Below are positions 34,320-46,030 of a stretch of 64,000 nt of DNA, piece after piece (within the stretch, counting starts at the first letter, position 1; each line of letters begins with the position of its first letter). The position numbers and the translations under genes were made by a program. This DNA comes from Saturnia japonica (taxonomy: Eukaryota; Arthropoda; Insecta; Lepidoptera; Saturniidae), in assembly GCA_033032175.1 (NCBI GenBank), contig CM065322.1, forward strand, positions 3,224,001 to 3,288,000, read 5' to 3'. Under the pieces are notes generated by a model. It was given only the letters and a program-made list of their open reading frames with translations, did no database searches and had not been told where the DNA came from.

Positions 34320-34490
34320 TCGTACTTAAATATTATATAGCCTATGTCACTTCCATAATTAAGACGAATCAAACGAAATTTCGTATAGTAAAATCCATCA
34401 AATCGTTTAGGCTACAGAGCGTGCCAAAGAAATAGACATACATACATACTCACGAAAAACATAACCCTTCTTTTTCGCAGTCGGGTAATA
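34320..34490 (-). repeat. Dispersed repeat R28, inverted copy
   Basis: GAGCGTGCCAAAGAAATAGACATACATACATACTC and CCCTTCTTTTTCGCAGTCG are the reverse complement of the left end of 33418..33620. Confidence 0.6.
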
Positions 34491-36282
34491 ATTAGAAATT
34501 TATACTTTGAAGTGAAAACCTTTCTCTATAGGCTTCAACTCTTATCATATTCAATCATATATTGTTTCATAAAATCAAGTGTGATTAAAATTAATGTGTG
34601 ATCAATAATATAAAAGTTATTAAAGAAATCATCTTGCGATTATTCAAGTGAATCACCCAACACCAATAATCAGCGAAAAGTGTTTACATCAACATGAATT
34701 TTAAGAGAAGTCCTTCTAATAAAGTGAAATAAAGACAGCGGGGGCAAAGAGTAATGATCCGGAACAGTTCCGATGAATGTTTTACATCAGGAGGATTTAT
34801 ATAGAGTTGTAATCGAATTGATTTAGACGTGATGGGGGTAGGACAATGCGATTGAATTTATCACGTCGATTATATACATGGGAATAAAATGTTATAATGG
34901 CTAGGTAAGACACGTTGCTTTCGTTAGTGCATATCAGTTTAACTTATTAAGTATTTTAGGTAACTAAGGTACGTAAGGTAACTATGACCTGAACGATTCA
35001 GGCCGATGGTGACTCTTAATGTTTATTTATTTCTTAGTGATAGATACAATATGTTCATTTTATCATTCAAAGTGAAAATGAATGAAAAAAAATCAAGTGC
35101 GTGTTGGGCCACGCGTAGTCTAGGGTTCCGTAAATGACCCTCACAATATGCAGACTTAGAGAAGGGACAAACGATGGGATAGATGAGAAAGAAAATCATT
35201 GTCACTTAATGTGTAGGGCATACCTTCCCTAAACACATTTTTTTAAAGATTTAGTTTAACCACTTTGTCCAAATCATAAATATTTATATCCATACCAAAT
35301 TATAACTTTTTACTACTAAGAATCTCTAACTAAGCCACAGACAGACAGAGCATATAGTGAAATTATAAGGGTTCCTTGTTGACTTCGGAATTATAAAAAC
35401 GATACTTAAATCATATATCACACAGTAACAGCGTAAAGAAAAACAGAAGTATTTTTAAAATGTGACTGCAGTGTTCGCCGGATATTATATGGTCATTGTA
35501 GCCTATAGCTATTTAAAAAAAAAATGCTGAGAACTGAGTTGGAACAATTCGAGTGCCAGTGCGTGTTGCCAACAAAACCCTTCGGATTGGAATATAGCAT
35601 TGCTAGAATGCCACTTTTTTGTAGAAATAAGAGTACTTTCTCCGCAGTCGAACCTTGGATAGTCTCCAATACTCTTGTAAGAAAAATAAAGAAAATTTAA
35701 AAGTTAAAAAATAAATTGTAACTACTCTAAGTAAATACACTTGACTAACTTCACGAACGCTGTCTACATCGATGTACGGTGATGAGACCAGATAAGGCGC
35801 AGACGGGATTGGCCGGTAGTTTTTCTTTCCTTATTTATTGGACTGACAGACAGACAAATGTGGGCAACGGACAAAATGGGTTCGCCATGTTTTTTTTATC
35901 TTATTACATTTGATCAGAAGTGTTTTGATATATGTAAGTGGTGATTTGGATTAAGCTATGATAATAATTTCAAAATTATATTTTATTCTGAATGCATATA
36001 CTTCTAATAATATAGTTATAATATTCTGTATTAATAGTAATAACCGAGCAAATAATATCAATTTATTGAGTAAATAATGATCATAGTTTATCGTTTTTTT
36101 ATAACGCCTTTGGTCATTTTCTTTGTCTAGATATTTTGCCTGTCTCCAGATATAACAAGGCAAAATATTTTTTTTTCTTTGTTTCGTTCCTCCTTTCTGG
36201 TAATTAATCCTATTTAGTGAAAATAATTACTGCTATTATAAAGTTGGGCATTATCTTGTAATATCTTTACTTTCTCTTCCTA
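34491..36282. other. Unassigned AT-rich stretch with one repeat scrap
   Basis: AAAAAAAATCAAGTGCGTGTTGGGCC..GGGTTCCGTA at 35085..35135 is a decayed copy of a repeat also seen inverted at 43455..43520. No gene is supported. Confidence 0.4.
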
Positions 36283-38526
36283 TTTATTTTATTTTATTTT
36301 AATATTTTAAGAAAACTTACAGCTAAGTACTTATTTAAGTTACATGTATAAATTAATGAAGGCCATTTACAAGTTCTCACATATAATTATGTACTTATAT
36401 ATATAAAAAAAAAAAAAAAAAAAAAATAAAGTAGACGGAAGAACACAAAAATATTAACAAAAGAAATAAGAATTCAAAAGAGCTTTCAACTTCTGCACAG
36501 TTGTATTAAATATATCAATGTCTAAATCACTAACTAATTTATTCATACTGCTGCTTACTCGAATGAAATAGGAATTTTGTCTGTAGGTAGTTCTAACTAT
36601 AGGACTATAAAGTATGTTAGGGTTTCTAAAAGATGCTGCCGGTACACGTAGGTTAATTTTGCTCAGTATCTCCGAACAGTCAACTAGGCCATTGAGTATA
36701 CACAAAAGATATGATACATCAGCTATTTCTCTTCGTGTATACAGCGGGAGCATATGAAATTTTTTACAGCGCGATGTGTAATCTGGTACAATTATTTCAG
36801 ATTTAAACTGTAGGAAACGAAGAAACCGCTTTTGTATTTTCTCAATGCGTGTGATATATATATTATAATTGGGGTTCCAGACTTGAGATGCGTATTCAAG
36901 ATGGGTTCGAACAAAAGAACAATAAAGAATTTTAAAAGTTTTAACACATTTAAATTCATTGGATAATCGAAATACAAACCCTAATGCTTTAGAAGCTTTT
37001 TTGACAACATTATCAATATGCTTATCAAATATTAGTTTGGAGTCAAAAATAACACCTAAATCTCTAACAGCATTAACTCGTGATAATTTAGTATTTTTAA
37101 GAAAGTAATTGTGCAGAATCGGATTGAGTTTACGGGTATATGTTATAACTTGACATTTCGTGACATTTAAATCTAATTTATTGAGAGTACAATAATTTTG
37201 AAACTTATCTAAATCATATTGAATACGAACTACATCGGAAACAGTTTTAACAGGACATATAATTTTAAGGTCATCAGCGTAGAGAAGAATTTTGCAAGTG
37301 GTGAAACAGGATGGTATATCATTAATAAAAATGTTAAAGAGCAGAGGACCCAATAAAGATCCCTGAGGAACTCCTGAAGGAATCTGCATCGGCGAAGATG
37401 TATAGCCATTTAGAACTACAGTTTGGCATCTGTTCTTGACATAAGATGAAAACCACCTAAACAAATTACCCCGAATCCCTATATCTCTCAGTTTGCAAAG
37501 CTGGATTTCATGATCTATCCTGTCAAATGCTTTACTGAAATCAGTATAAATTACATCTACCTGGGCAGGCTCTGACATGTAGTAAGTTATGTAATCACTA
37601 GACAGGATAAGATTTGATGTAGTAGATCTTCCTTTTATAAAGCCATGTTGCCGATCGTTAAGGGAATGTTTAAGAGAAGGATAAAGTTGTTTGAAAACGA
37701 CTTTTTCGAATACTTTAGAAAAAATGCAAAGTTTGGAGATGGGTCTGTAGTTAATGACCAAGTCTTTAAAGCCATTCTTATGAACAGGCGTAATTAAGGC
37801 AGATTTCCATATATCGGGCATTATCCCATCTTTAAGAGAACGCTCATATAAAAGAGAAAGTGGGACAGAAATACTATTTGCACACTTAACTATTAAAATG
37901 GGAGGTATGTTATCAGGACCTGCAGATTTGTTAAGATCAAGAGTTTCAAGAATTTTTTGTATATCAGAACAGACAATTTCAATAGAACTTATATTGGAAG
38001 AAGACTCAAGAATGAATGTTGAACCGTCTGTAATAGGTGAAGAATTCTGTGTATTAACTAGAAAAGAAGAATGAAAATAGTCAGAAAACATGTTACATAT
38101 GATGTCACCTGATGCAGAAGAAACCAGACCATATTTCATCATGGATGGATAAGCATTACACTGGTTTTTACTTTTCACATAAGACCAGAATGCTTTGGGA
38201 GATTTCAAAATATTAATTTCAATTTGAGAGATATAATTGTGGAACATATCTTTTTCCATATGTTTAGCTCGTTCCCTTAAAGTTACGAAATAATTGTGAT
38301 CAGATAAGTTCTTGTATTTTTTAAATTTTGATAAAAACTTGTATTTTTCTTTCAATACTTTAATGAGCGACGATTTATACCAAAGTGGGTATTTATTATT
38401 AGGCGTAACAGTTTTCGAGGGAATAAACTTGTTTCGTAAACTAGTCAAACTAGAGTAAAAAAACGAAACAGATTCCTCTGTAGATTTAGAGCTAAATTCA
38501 TGGCGCCAGTCTATTTCATTTATTTA
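36283..38526 (-). mobile_element. 5'-truncated CR1/jockey-group LINE
   Basis: It contains the RT ORF (36454..38523) and a 3' UTR with an internal poly(T) in element sense (A run 36408..36426 on plus). It terminates in a TTTTA-type microsatellite (36283..36310) preceded by GAAAACTTACAG. The endonuclease half is absent: the ORF is closed by TAA at 38524..38526, where homology to LINE wording stops. A T-rich ATTTATTTATTTT occurs near both edges, but no clean TSD can be called. Confidence 0.85.
36454..38523 (-). CDS. LINE reverse transcriptase (ORF2, N-terminal endonuclease missing)
   Basis: About 690 uninterrupted codons. Upstream of a TTG at 38448, the frame continues through IDWRHEFSSK..FFYSSL, the linker between endonuclease and RT. 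Counting from 38448: KSAGPDNIP at about 174-182, YTDFSKAFD at about 301-309, GVPQGSLLGPLLF at about 359-371 and the catalytic YADD at about 390-393. The C-terminal post-RT region (LEYASQVWNP, RFLRFL, LPLYTRREIADV) is complete. The enzyme would copy LINE RNA at nicked target DNA. Without the endonuclease domain and promoter it is unlikely to be autonomous, but the absence of any stop implies recent insertion. The clade (CR1, Daphne or jockey) cannot be fixed by eye. Confidence 0.9.
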   Translation of the reverse strand: MNEIDWRHEFSSKSTEESVSFFYSSLTSLRNKFIPSKTVTPNNKYPLWYKSSLIKVLKEKYKFLSKFKKYKNLSDHNYFVTLRERAKHMEKDMFHNYISQIEINILKSPKAFWSYVKSKNQCNAYPSMMKYGLVSSASGDIICNMFSDYFHSSFLVNTQNSSPITDGSTFILESSSNISSIEIVCSDIQKILETLDLNKSAGPDNIPPILIVKCANSISVPLSLLYERSLKDGIMPDIWKSALITPVHKNGFKDLVINYRPISKLCIFSKVFEKVVFKQLYPSLKHSLNDRQHGFIKGRSTTSNLILSSDYITYYMSEPAQVDVIYTDFSKAFDRIDHEIQLCKLRDIGIRGNLFRWFSSYVKNRCQTVVLNGYTSSPMQIPSGVPQGSLLGPLLFNIFINDIPSCFTTCKILLYADDLKIICPVKTVSDVVRIQYDLDKFQNYCTLNKLDLNVTKCQVITYTRKLNPILHNYFLKNTKLSRVNAVRDLGVIFDSKLIFDKHIDNVVKKASKALGFVFRLSNEFKCVKTFKILYCSFVRTHLEYASQVWNPNYNIYITRIEKIQKRFLRFLQFKSEIIVPDYTSRCKKFHMLPLYTRREIADVSYLLCILNGLVDCSEILSKINLRVPAASFRNPNILYSPIVRTTYRQNSYFIRVSSSMNKLVSDLDIDIFNTTVQKLKALLNSYFFC

Positions 38527-40553
38527 TTTTGTCTATTTGAGACTATATCAGATCAAGACTTTGAAAAGAATCGATGTAGTTTTGGTGCGAATTCCAAGTG
38601 AAGTATTGCGCCCTTTTACTTCATTTTACTGTATTTTTGCTTCCTAATAAATGTTATTTTGCTTAAAACACTATCGAAATGACAAATATAAAGTAGCAAA
38701 AATTACTTAAAAAATCATTTTCGAAGTTGTAACTAAAATTGCTAAATGCCAGGCAACTGCGGACTGAAATTGGCCCACTTCGAGCAGCGCTACATCTTTC
38801 TGTATACTTTCCATAGCTTACTTACATTTTGTGGAATTTATTATAAATATATCGTAAAAGATACGGTGATGTTTAAACTACATATTTTGTTATAATACTT
38901 AGCTCAGTTCTTCTCTTTTTACTAAACAAATTATCATATTCCATAGCTAGACACGTATTTCAAAGGTTTTTCGAGAAAATATATGTTATGCGGTTTATGT
39001 TACAATAAATAAGAAAAGAGTTTTCCACATTGGCCACAAGGCCCGTTTAATGGATCGCTTCGCTGGTCATTATATTTAGGAGATCGTGTTTGGGACAGCC
39101 CTCTTGTATTAAACATGCAGCAGATGTTTTGAACATATTGTTTGTTTTTCTATTTTTCCTTTTCTCCAAAAACTATACAATGATAAAATGGCGACGTAAA
39201 GATTTACCTGTAATAAAGGCTGCTATGGATGCTAAAATGTTTAACTAAATCTACACCATAATTATAAAGAGGAAAGATTTGATATTTTGTTTATTTCATA
39301 GGCTAACATAGGCTATATTATAATTTGAAAAACTAATTTATTCCTCATAAAAATGTCGATAGTTTCACACAAAGTATAAAAAATTGCCTCCACGGGTGCG
39401 TTGGCGATGTTTTTTGTCGTATAAAATTATCTAAATATTTATGTTTATTGAGTGGCACCAGACACTGTTCGCGGAGATATGTCTTAGGAGATTTTGAATA
39501 TACGTTACAAGTTTAGCAACATTGACTTGCTAATTGGAGTACGCGCGAATGCGACAAATATATTATTATAAACAGAATTTAGACTGAATCCATCGATTGG
39601 TTGAATCAATCTCTTTTAGCTAAAAAAATATCTCTGGGTTAATCAACATGTTGAAATTACATGCTCACTTTTTTTGGTAACATTGTACGGCGACCACTGG
39701 ACTACCAGGAAAGGTCAATACCTGACAAATTTCTGGGCTTTTAAAGGTAGATTGCTTGATTTGTGGAAAGATAAAATTTTAGAAGTGTCGTAGCTTAAAT
39801 TATATGAAACCACGCGCGCCACTGAATACAGTGCGCTCTGGCAATATCTTCTTTCTGGAAAAATATCGTTAGCACCAAGGGAACCACTGGATGGTCGAAT
39901 TTATTAAGAAAAATAATAGGAGCAACAAAGAATTAAATAAAAATAACTGGTAAAAATTGATCACATGTGGCTGCGGATGACAGTAGGCTTTACAACTATG
40001 TTCTTACGTGCGCACAAAATTTTTTTTTTCAAGTAACACACATGTATCATTTTCGAATAATCGTAAATGAAGTCCTATCTAGTATTATTTTTGAATCATC
40101 TCAATTATCAGTTCTTTGAGATGATCACAACTAATATTTTAATAGACAACTTGGTTGTGTATCGAATAATGAAAAACTTATGAATAATTCCTTATATAAC
40201 AGATCGACACGAATAAAATCATAGCCCATTGTCTCATAATCCATTGGATTGCTGAATATTTTACATTTACGTCCGTACGTAACTCGCTAGGAGTTCGACA
40301 ATAAAATCTTTACGGCTATTGCCTCACATCTCTGCTTTATGCTTCCATGATCCCATACGCGAGGTTTCGAGCGTTTTCCAGTAACGAGCACTATGTTTCA
40401 GCGTGCCTTACTGAGTCGGAATATTCGAGGAATGTAACTTAATTTCGTATTACATTGCGATTTACTATTGCATTTTATTGGAGTTTACTCCTTATAAATC
40501 GATTTTCATAAGGCCTGTGGTATGGAAATTTTATGAAGAGTGAAATTTATAAC
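38527..40553. other. Unassigned AT-rich stretch
   Basis: No ORF with a recognisable family and no repeat partner spotted in the window. Confidence 0.4.
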
Positions 40554-40653
40554 AGCGTTAACATTTTTTTAAACTGACTATTCTGTTAGTCTTTGGGGCC
40601 CTGGACACAGACGGCTTTTACAGCTTCACCAGACTTGGGTAAAAGCGTTAACA
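40554..40653 (-). mobile_element. 80-bp jockey 3' end with 10-bp TSD
   Basis: AGCGTTAACA occurs at 40554..40563 and 40644..40653. Between them lies a short T run then ACTGACTATTCTGTTAGTCT..GGGGCCCT and CGGCTTTTACAGCTTCACC, matching the 3' terminus of the jockey element at 57255..58718, with about a tenth of bases changed. It is older than the copy at 3092. Confidence 0.8.
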
Positions 40654-41164
40654 AAAAGCGTTACGTTCTTATACGCGCCGTACCTCGCGCACCCTTTCTC
40701 TTTGAAATCGTGTAACATACAACATTCACTTTTCGATAAATTGTTAATCACTCAATCGATCAATCATTCGGTCGGTCGGTTGATCAGTCAGTTAGTCAAT
40801 TACCTCTTTGCCTATTACTGACATACACAAACCTTTTTTTTTACCTTCTATTATTATTTTTTTTCTAATTCTATATTGACTTTTTTTTGGTTAAGTTATA
40901 AAAACATTTATCCTCAGTAGCGTATCAACTATAAATTGCGCCTCGGGCAAGCATTGGATTTTTAGGCCCTCGTAAATTACTTAAATACAAAATAATAACT
41001 TTTTACGTCACAACGTCTAACAGTAGACTGACTACCACGTTTACGTTCCTCAGAGACGTACGATCAATCTCTACCTGTCGCCATTACATTAACGTGATCA
41101 AAGGAAATTATTAGAGATTATTTGAATAATTATGTAAAAATGTTATTTTTCATTTATTTTAATT
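40654..41164. other. Unassigned sequence
   Basis: A degenerate GGTCGGTCGGTTGATCAGTCAGTTAG microsatellite lies near 40770..40800. Otherwise no supported feature. Confidence 0.35.
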
Positions 41165-41350
41165 TTTGGAGCGACTGTGAAAAAAGAGCGTTATGTTTTT
41201 CGTGCGTATGTATGTTTATTTTTTTTGTAACCGGCTTGATGGATGTTAGCATACGCGAGGTGTCGTTAGATTCGTCATAATTGTGGGAGTGTCATAGGCT
41301 ATACAATATTTAAGTAAGACGTATGGGAATCAAATAAAAAGCAAAAATAT
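41165..41350 (+). repeat. Dispersed repeat R28
   Basis: GCGACTGTGAAAAAAGAGCGTTATGTTTTTCG, GCGAGGTGTCGTTAGA and TGGGAATCAAATAAAAAGC match the other R28 copies. Confidence 0.6.
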
Positions 41351-41844
41351 AAAAATCGAAAAAATATTTTCTTTTAGTCTCGTGTTTTTCGTTTCCTTTT
41401 TGACAATCTGGCTTCTTTAAATATTAAGTTACTCCAATAATGACTCCTCATTTAAGTCACATAATTTACACGGCACTTTCTTTGTGTTACCTCCAATATT
41501 TGACTACTTTAATACGTTAATTTATATTATATAATTAAAGGAGATTAACTAAAACAAAACAAATTGTTATAAACATAAAATCAATTAATAATTTTGATAT
41601 TTTTATTAGATTTTACACTGAAACACGCTCGATCTGTGTTCGACTTCGAACTCTAGATTTAGTTTACGACTCGCGTAGAGGAGATCGATCGTTTATTCAA
41701 AGCAGGTGATACGTCCCATCGTCACCTTTATGAGTGTTCATATAATTATAGTAAGGTAGAAATAATGGCTTTGGGGTGTCATTTGCAAATTGAAAATCTA
41801 CGGAAATATATACCGCACCTTATATCATAGATTAATTATTGGTT
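41351..41844. other. Unassigned AT-rich sequence
   Basis: No supported feature. A GC-richer patch lies near 41680..41720. Confidence 0.35.
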
Positions 41845-42290
41845 TTCGCGCCGCTTCAACTACATAGATACCGTTGGCATACTTCAAAAATAAGGCAAAA
41901 TTAGTCAGATTGCGACTTCATTGCAATCGCGGCAACAGCCCGAGCCGAGGTCCGGCCACTCTGGTACCCTTGCGCGTATGTTGCCCACGCTTTCGCGGCT
42001 GAGTGCTATAAGCGCTCGCCCCCAAGCCCGGTAAAGCTGTAAATTCTATCAGCGTCACTGTTTTTGAATACGCTATATACACGTCTTAAAAAAAAGGGAA
42101 TCAAAACTGCGCCGAATCCATGTACTCATGTCAGTGTCACACCGACAAGCTGTATTTCAAATAGTTACTATAAATTAAGATATTATTTTGCCGTATTCTA
42201 GGAGCTATTGTTTGTAGGTAGCGCAGGTATCTAGTTGAAACGTCAGCGGAAACCAGCCATTAATCTATGACTTTATACAAAAACTTTACA
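41845..42290 (+). repeat. Dispersed repeat shared with 13590..13830, split by a nested element
   Basis: The left part (GATACCGTTGGCATACT) and right part (GAATCAAAACTGCGCCGAATCC onwards) are adjacent in the 13.6-kb copy. Here they are separated by the jockey-derived element 41901..42095, giving the order of insertion. Confidence 0.6.
41901..42095 (+). mobile_element. Jockey-derived SINE-like element, copy 2, nested
   Basis: It starts TTAGTCAGATTGCGACTTCA at the same point as 32574. The middle (CGAGCCGAGGTCCGGCCACT, GCTTTCGCGGCTGAGTG, GCGCTCGCCCCCAAGCCCGG) matches the jockey 3' UTR, but the 3' end (ATCAGCGTCACTGTTTTTGA...) is shared with 32574 and not with jockey. It ends in an A run at 42088..42095. 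Confidence 0.6.
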
Positions 42291-42373
42291 TAATTAGTTA
42301 TCATCCAGTTTATTTTAATGTAATTTCTGTCTGACTGTCATTTGTGAAATTGTTACTAAAACATCTATTTTAA

Positions 42374-42620
42374 TCTATCTATATTAAATAAAATGATTGC
42401 GGTTTGCCGTTGTACGCACATCACGCAAGAACTACGGGATAGATTTTGATCATTTTTTTTTTGTTTTACTCGATAGATAACTGGTCCTTATTTAAAAAAA
42501 TATATTGATGAAAAAAAAATTATTTAATAAGAAGGAATAAATGTTTTAACAAATTAACATTTTTATAACCATTACGCATTGTTCTGTCGTTCACGCGAGC
42601 GAATCTGCGGGCACAGCTAG
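42374..42620 (+). mobile_element. Helitron-like element, 247 bp
   Basis: It begins TCTATCTATATTAAATAAAA after a host A and ends GCGAATCTGCGGGCACAGCTAG before a host T. Typical Helitron termini, with no coding capacity. Confidence 0.65.
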
Positions 42621-43329
42621 TATTACATATTATAATAGAATCATTTAAAGACTATAAGTATATACTAGTTCATATTTATTAATATTGGGTAATTCTGTAA
42701 ATAAATCTACCTTTAAATTAAATTTTTTGTCCTTTATTTTTCCCTCACATAATACTTTTATTTTCTTTCATTAAATAAAAGAAAAAGTGGTGTAAACTAC
42801 CCGAAAACATTACTGTCACATTTCCAAAGAACAATGGGACCAATTTGATCCGAAGCGGCCTCTTGAATTAGCCGATGTCTTGGGGCATTTTATGCCCTCA
42901 ATCAAACGTCGCAAGTGGTACGGAGTGGGGCGAAACGACCTAATGAAAGCTCCACTTGAAGAATTCTTAAGAATCTTTGCCGCGGTGTGCTTGATTTCTG
43001 TTTATAGGGTTACGTAACTGAAAAGCTAAAAGATGAGAACCTTATAGTAATACATTCTTAGGAACGAGTGGAGATCAAGTTGAAATTAATATCATATACT
43101 CATATCTGCAATTCCTTGGAGCTGTGATTAATTAAACTTTCTAAGTCAGCCCAATCAAAAGATACGACGGTTTATGTCCCATATTTTGACACTCGCCAGG
43201 GAATCAAAACCAATATAGTATTTCCCGTTGACTTGGAATCATGAAATTTAGCAAGAATCAATGCTTATAGCACAAGTAAAGTGAAAAATTCGGAAACCTT
43301 TAATTTGTAGTTACATCACAAAAAAATAT
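42621..43329. other. Unassigned, with a GC-richer patch
   Basis: 42830..42990 (for example CGTCGCAAGTGGTACGGAGT) is richer in GC than its flanks and looks coding or repeat-derived, but no frame stays open and no family is recognised. Confidence 0.3.
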
Positions 43330-43560
43330 TTTTTCTAAACTTATTTGCAGTTAGTAACTGACCGCGACGTATATCGATGTAATGGAGACAACAGTTTTCC
43401 AACGGCAAGTTAAGTGTCGCAATTCCAGTGATGGAGGAACTATTTTCATACATGCAAGTGTGTACGGAACCCTCGGTGCGCAAGTCCGACATGCACTTGA
43501 CCGATTTATTTTTTGTTAATTTTCTGTTAATACGGATGGCTCCCGATGCGGTATTTAAGG
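43330..43560 (-). repeat. Dispersed repeat of unknown class
   Basis: In minus sense AAAATAAATCGGTCAAGTGC then ATGTCGGACTTGCGCACCGA and GGGTTCCGTACACAC is wording I know from many lepidopteran repeats. The 84-aa frame across it is a by-product. A decayed partner lies at 35085..35135. Confidence 0.5.
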
Positions 43561-43570
43561 TATTTGGCAA

Positions 43571-44984
43571 AAAAATTGCAAGTTAGTAATTCGACTTTTG
43601 ATAAAGCCAACTATTACAGTTTGTTCAGACCGTTTAGTTATCTTTAACACGGTTAATTTAAAGCATGCTTGTAGTTGACCATAATTAGTAATTGACAATA
43701 ACTATTAATATTATTTTTGTTACTGTTATCAGTCCCTTATAAATAATGATTAATTATAATTAATATAGAGTGTGAAAATCAGTTTTTGTTCTTTTTTTAA
43801 ATTGTTATCATCCATTGATTTTCCCCTATAGCCCTTATACCTACGGGTTTATCGCAAGGGTGGCAACTGTATTACGGCACGGGGGTCGCATTCCGCAGAT
43901 TATAGCGATGTTACATCCTAAGGAGAAGTTTACTGAATGACGTTTTCGGATATAAATTAGAACTGGAAATGCACAATTTTATTATTAGTTTTTAAAATTT
44001 ATTAATTGAAATATTCAAATAATAATTATTTATGAAATTTATTTAACATTGTTGACCATTATTATTTTTGAAGCGCTCTGTGCGCTGCGTTTGTTAGCAA
44101 CAGGAGCAAGTTTTTTTTGAAAGGAAACACCATGATTAGGCCATATTATCGTGGTACGGTATTTTAAGTTGAAAATCTTATTTAATCTTATATAAATTCT
44201 TATCTTCTATATAACATTGAAAATACCAATAAAATAAAACAAAATTGTCGTTCAAAAAACGTGTGTTTTTTAGGTATCAACATGCTTTTCATACTGTTTA
44301 AAACTGGAAGTAATCCAAGGACTACTATGTACTACTATTTCAATATATGGTTCTAATTATATATTTGAGACCATTTAATAAAATCTTTTATCGAATAAAT
44401 TACAAATTACTACGGGAGTTTACTTACATCACTCAGTTTAATGCGTGTAAATATGAGCCAGTGTTTGCTTATTTCGATTCTAGTATATTTAAATCTCTGC
44501 CTACTATTTTTCGGTATTAGCGGAGTGTTGTAGCATGTCCGCAATTTGCTTCAATAATGCTGCCTCTTGTCCCGACCACTTATCCACTGCTCTCTGAATT
44601 TATTATTTCCATATTTTTTTTTGTATATTCCAAGAACTTATTTCAAGACGTTGTATCTTTTTTGTTGTATGCGTTTGTAGTAACTTATTATATATATTTG
44701 TATTTTAATTTTAATTGAAAGGTAATATTTTATATGCTACGCAAATATTTTGAACATAACAACTTTTTGTCCAAGTTATGATTCAAGTTATCAATTGAGT
44801 TATCAATTGGCTTAACGGGTCTTAACCCATGGAATATAAATACGAAGTTCGCTTATTCGAGTCTCTGCATGTATTAACGAATCTATTAGAATGACCATAC
44901 ATTTATCAATTTCAATTAATTACACAATTTATTAACTCTGAAGAATAACTAAGAGATATAGGGCAAAGGGGAATTTCTTTGGAG
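43571..44984. other. Unassigned AT-rich stretch
   Basis: No supported feature. Confidence 0.4.
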
Positions 44985-45447
44985 ATTTCTTTCTACTTGG
45001 AGCAGCCCGACTGGTGGAATACCTCCACCCTACGGAAGATCGCAGCCAAATAACCTTATGTTGTGTAACATACGCATGCTCTAGACGCTCTCCCAATATA
45101 GGCACGAAGGAGACTGTGGCTGGAAAAAACTAGCTCAGCACAGAGCATCTTTTTTAACTTTTTAATCTGTATATCAACATTGGTTGTTCGTAGGTAAAGC
45201 ACTTTTTGGTGTAAAAAACTTTTGTCATGTTCTTCCTTTCTTTTCGCGACCTATCCCCTTTCTAACCAGCGCTATAGTATTTTGCTATAGCATGTGCTGA
45301 GCTGAGGTCCTTTTTGATCTTGAGTACGGCATTTGTATGTATAAAATTAAATAGTAATATTTTATTGTAATCTCTTGTTTAATGTGTGTTGTATTAATTA
45401 TGTCCGTATTCTGATTTTCAAATAAATGTTCTTTCTTTCTTTCTTTC
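44985..45447 (+). mobile_element. LINE 3' UTR with CTTT microsatellite tail
   Basis: The left part TTTCTACTTGGAGCAGCCCGACTGGTGG matches 32310..32350. The right part ends TTTTCAAATAAATGTTCTTTCTTTCTTTCTTTC (45418..45447): a poly(A)-signal word followed by a tetranucleotide tail, as in several LINE families. No ORF survives. Confidence 0.45.
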
Positions 45448-45549
45448 TACACCACCAGGTTATGTAGAACCCGCAGAGGAATTACCAACTGGTAATAAAC
45501 CTGCCTTAAACCTTTTAGAAATAATGAAACTGACTTCAAACTTAGGCAA

Positions 45550-45768
45550 TTATAGTTGTAACGAGCCTGAGTTTTCGATGAAGGAAAGTTTCCTATGATG
45601 AAACCACAGCTTGGTGGTAGGGTATTATTTTATGCCTACCTGGTTAGCTACCAGCCTCGAGTTGAAAATGTGCCTCCAAGCCAATAGGTGTATTTCGGCA
45701 GCGGCACTTGTGTGCCAATTTTCTCACTAGAGTTAAGTTGCCACCATCTTGGGCCACATCGTGACTAA
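45550..45768 (+). repeat. tRNA-derived SINE, type A, head lost
   Basis: CTGAGTTTTCGATGAAGGAAA, ATGATGAAACCACAGCTTGGTGG and CATCTTGGGCCACATCGTGAC match the body and tail of 33104..33395 in the opposite orientation. Confidence 0.6.
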
Positions 45769-45785
45769 ACAAAAGGTAATGTTGT

Positions 45786-46030
45786 GGCATAACCCTAAAC
45801 TTATAACATAACATACCACCACGCCTGTATCCCCGAAGGGTTATGCAGTGGTTTACTAGTACACCCACAGTTTGCGGGTATGTTTTTAGGTCCCATATAA
45901 TAGGGGGTGAGTTTGCTGCCATTAATCGGGCACGAAGCCAAACTCCGAGCTGCTACTGAGAATTTAATAGAAAAACCCAATAACACTTTGCTCGGTCTGG
46001 GACTCTAACCTAGGACCTCGAGGCAGCTAA
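45786..46030 (-). repeat. tRNA-derived SINE, type B
   Basis: In minus sense the head has GAGGTCCTAGGTTAGAGTCCC, an eroded B box. The body has AGTGTTATTGGG and GAGTTTGGCTTCGTGCCCGA, and the tail GATACAGGCGTGGTGG. It matches 49437..49715. It abuts the type A copy at 45550..45768. Confidence 0.65.

Noticed and set aside
36408..36430. A-rich run taken as the poly(A) tail of a plus-strand insertion
   Set aside because: It lies inside the 3' UTR of the minus-strand LINE, and the same tract is present at the equivalent place in the 16.7-kb copy.
28056..41350. Recurring R28 units considered as a CRISPR-like or satellite array
   Set aside because: Four copies are far apart, in both orientations and of unequal length, which fits dispersed repeats.
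43316..43570. 84-aa minus-strand ORF with several Cys, considered as a small secreted protein
   Set aside because: The sequence wording (GGGTTCCGTACACAC, CGGTCAAGTGC) is that of a widespread lepidopteran repeat, and a decayed copy exists at 35085..35135.
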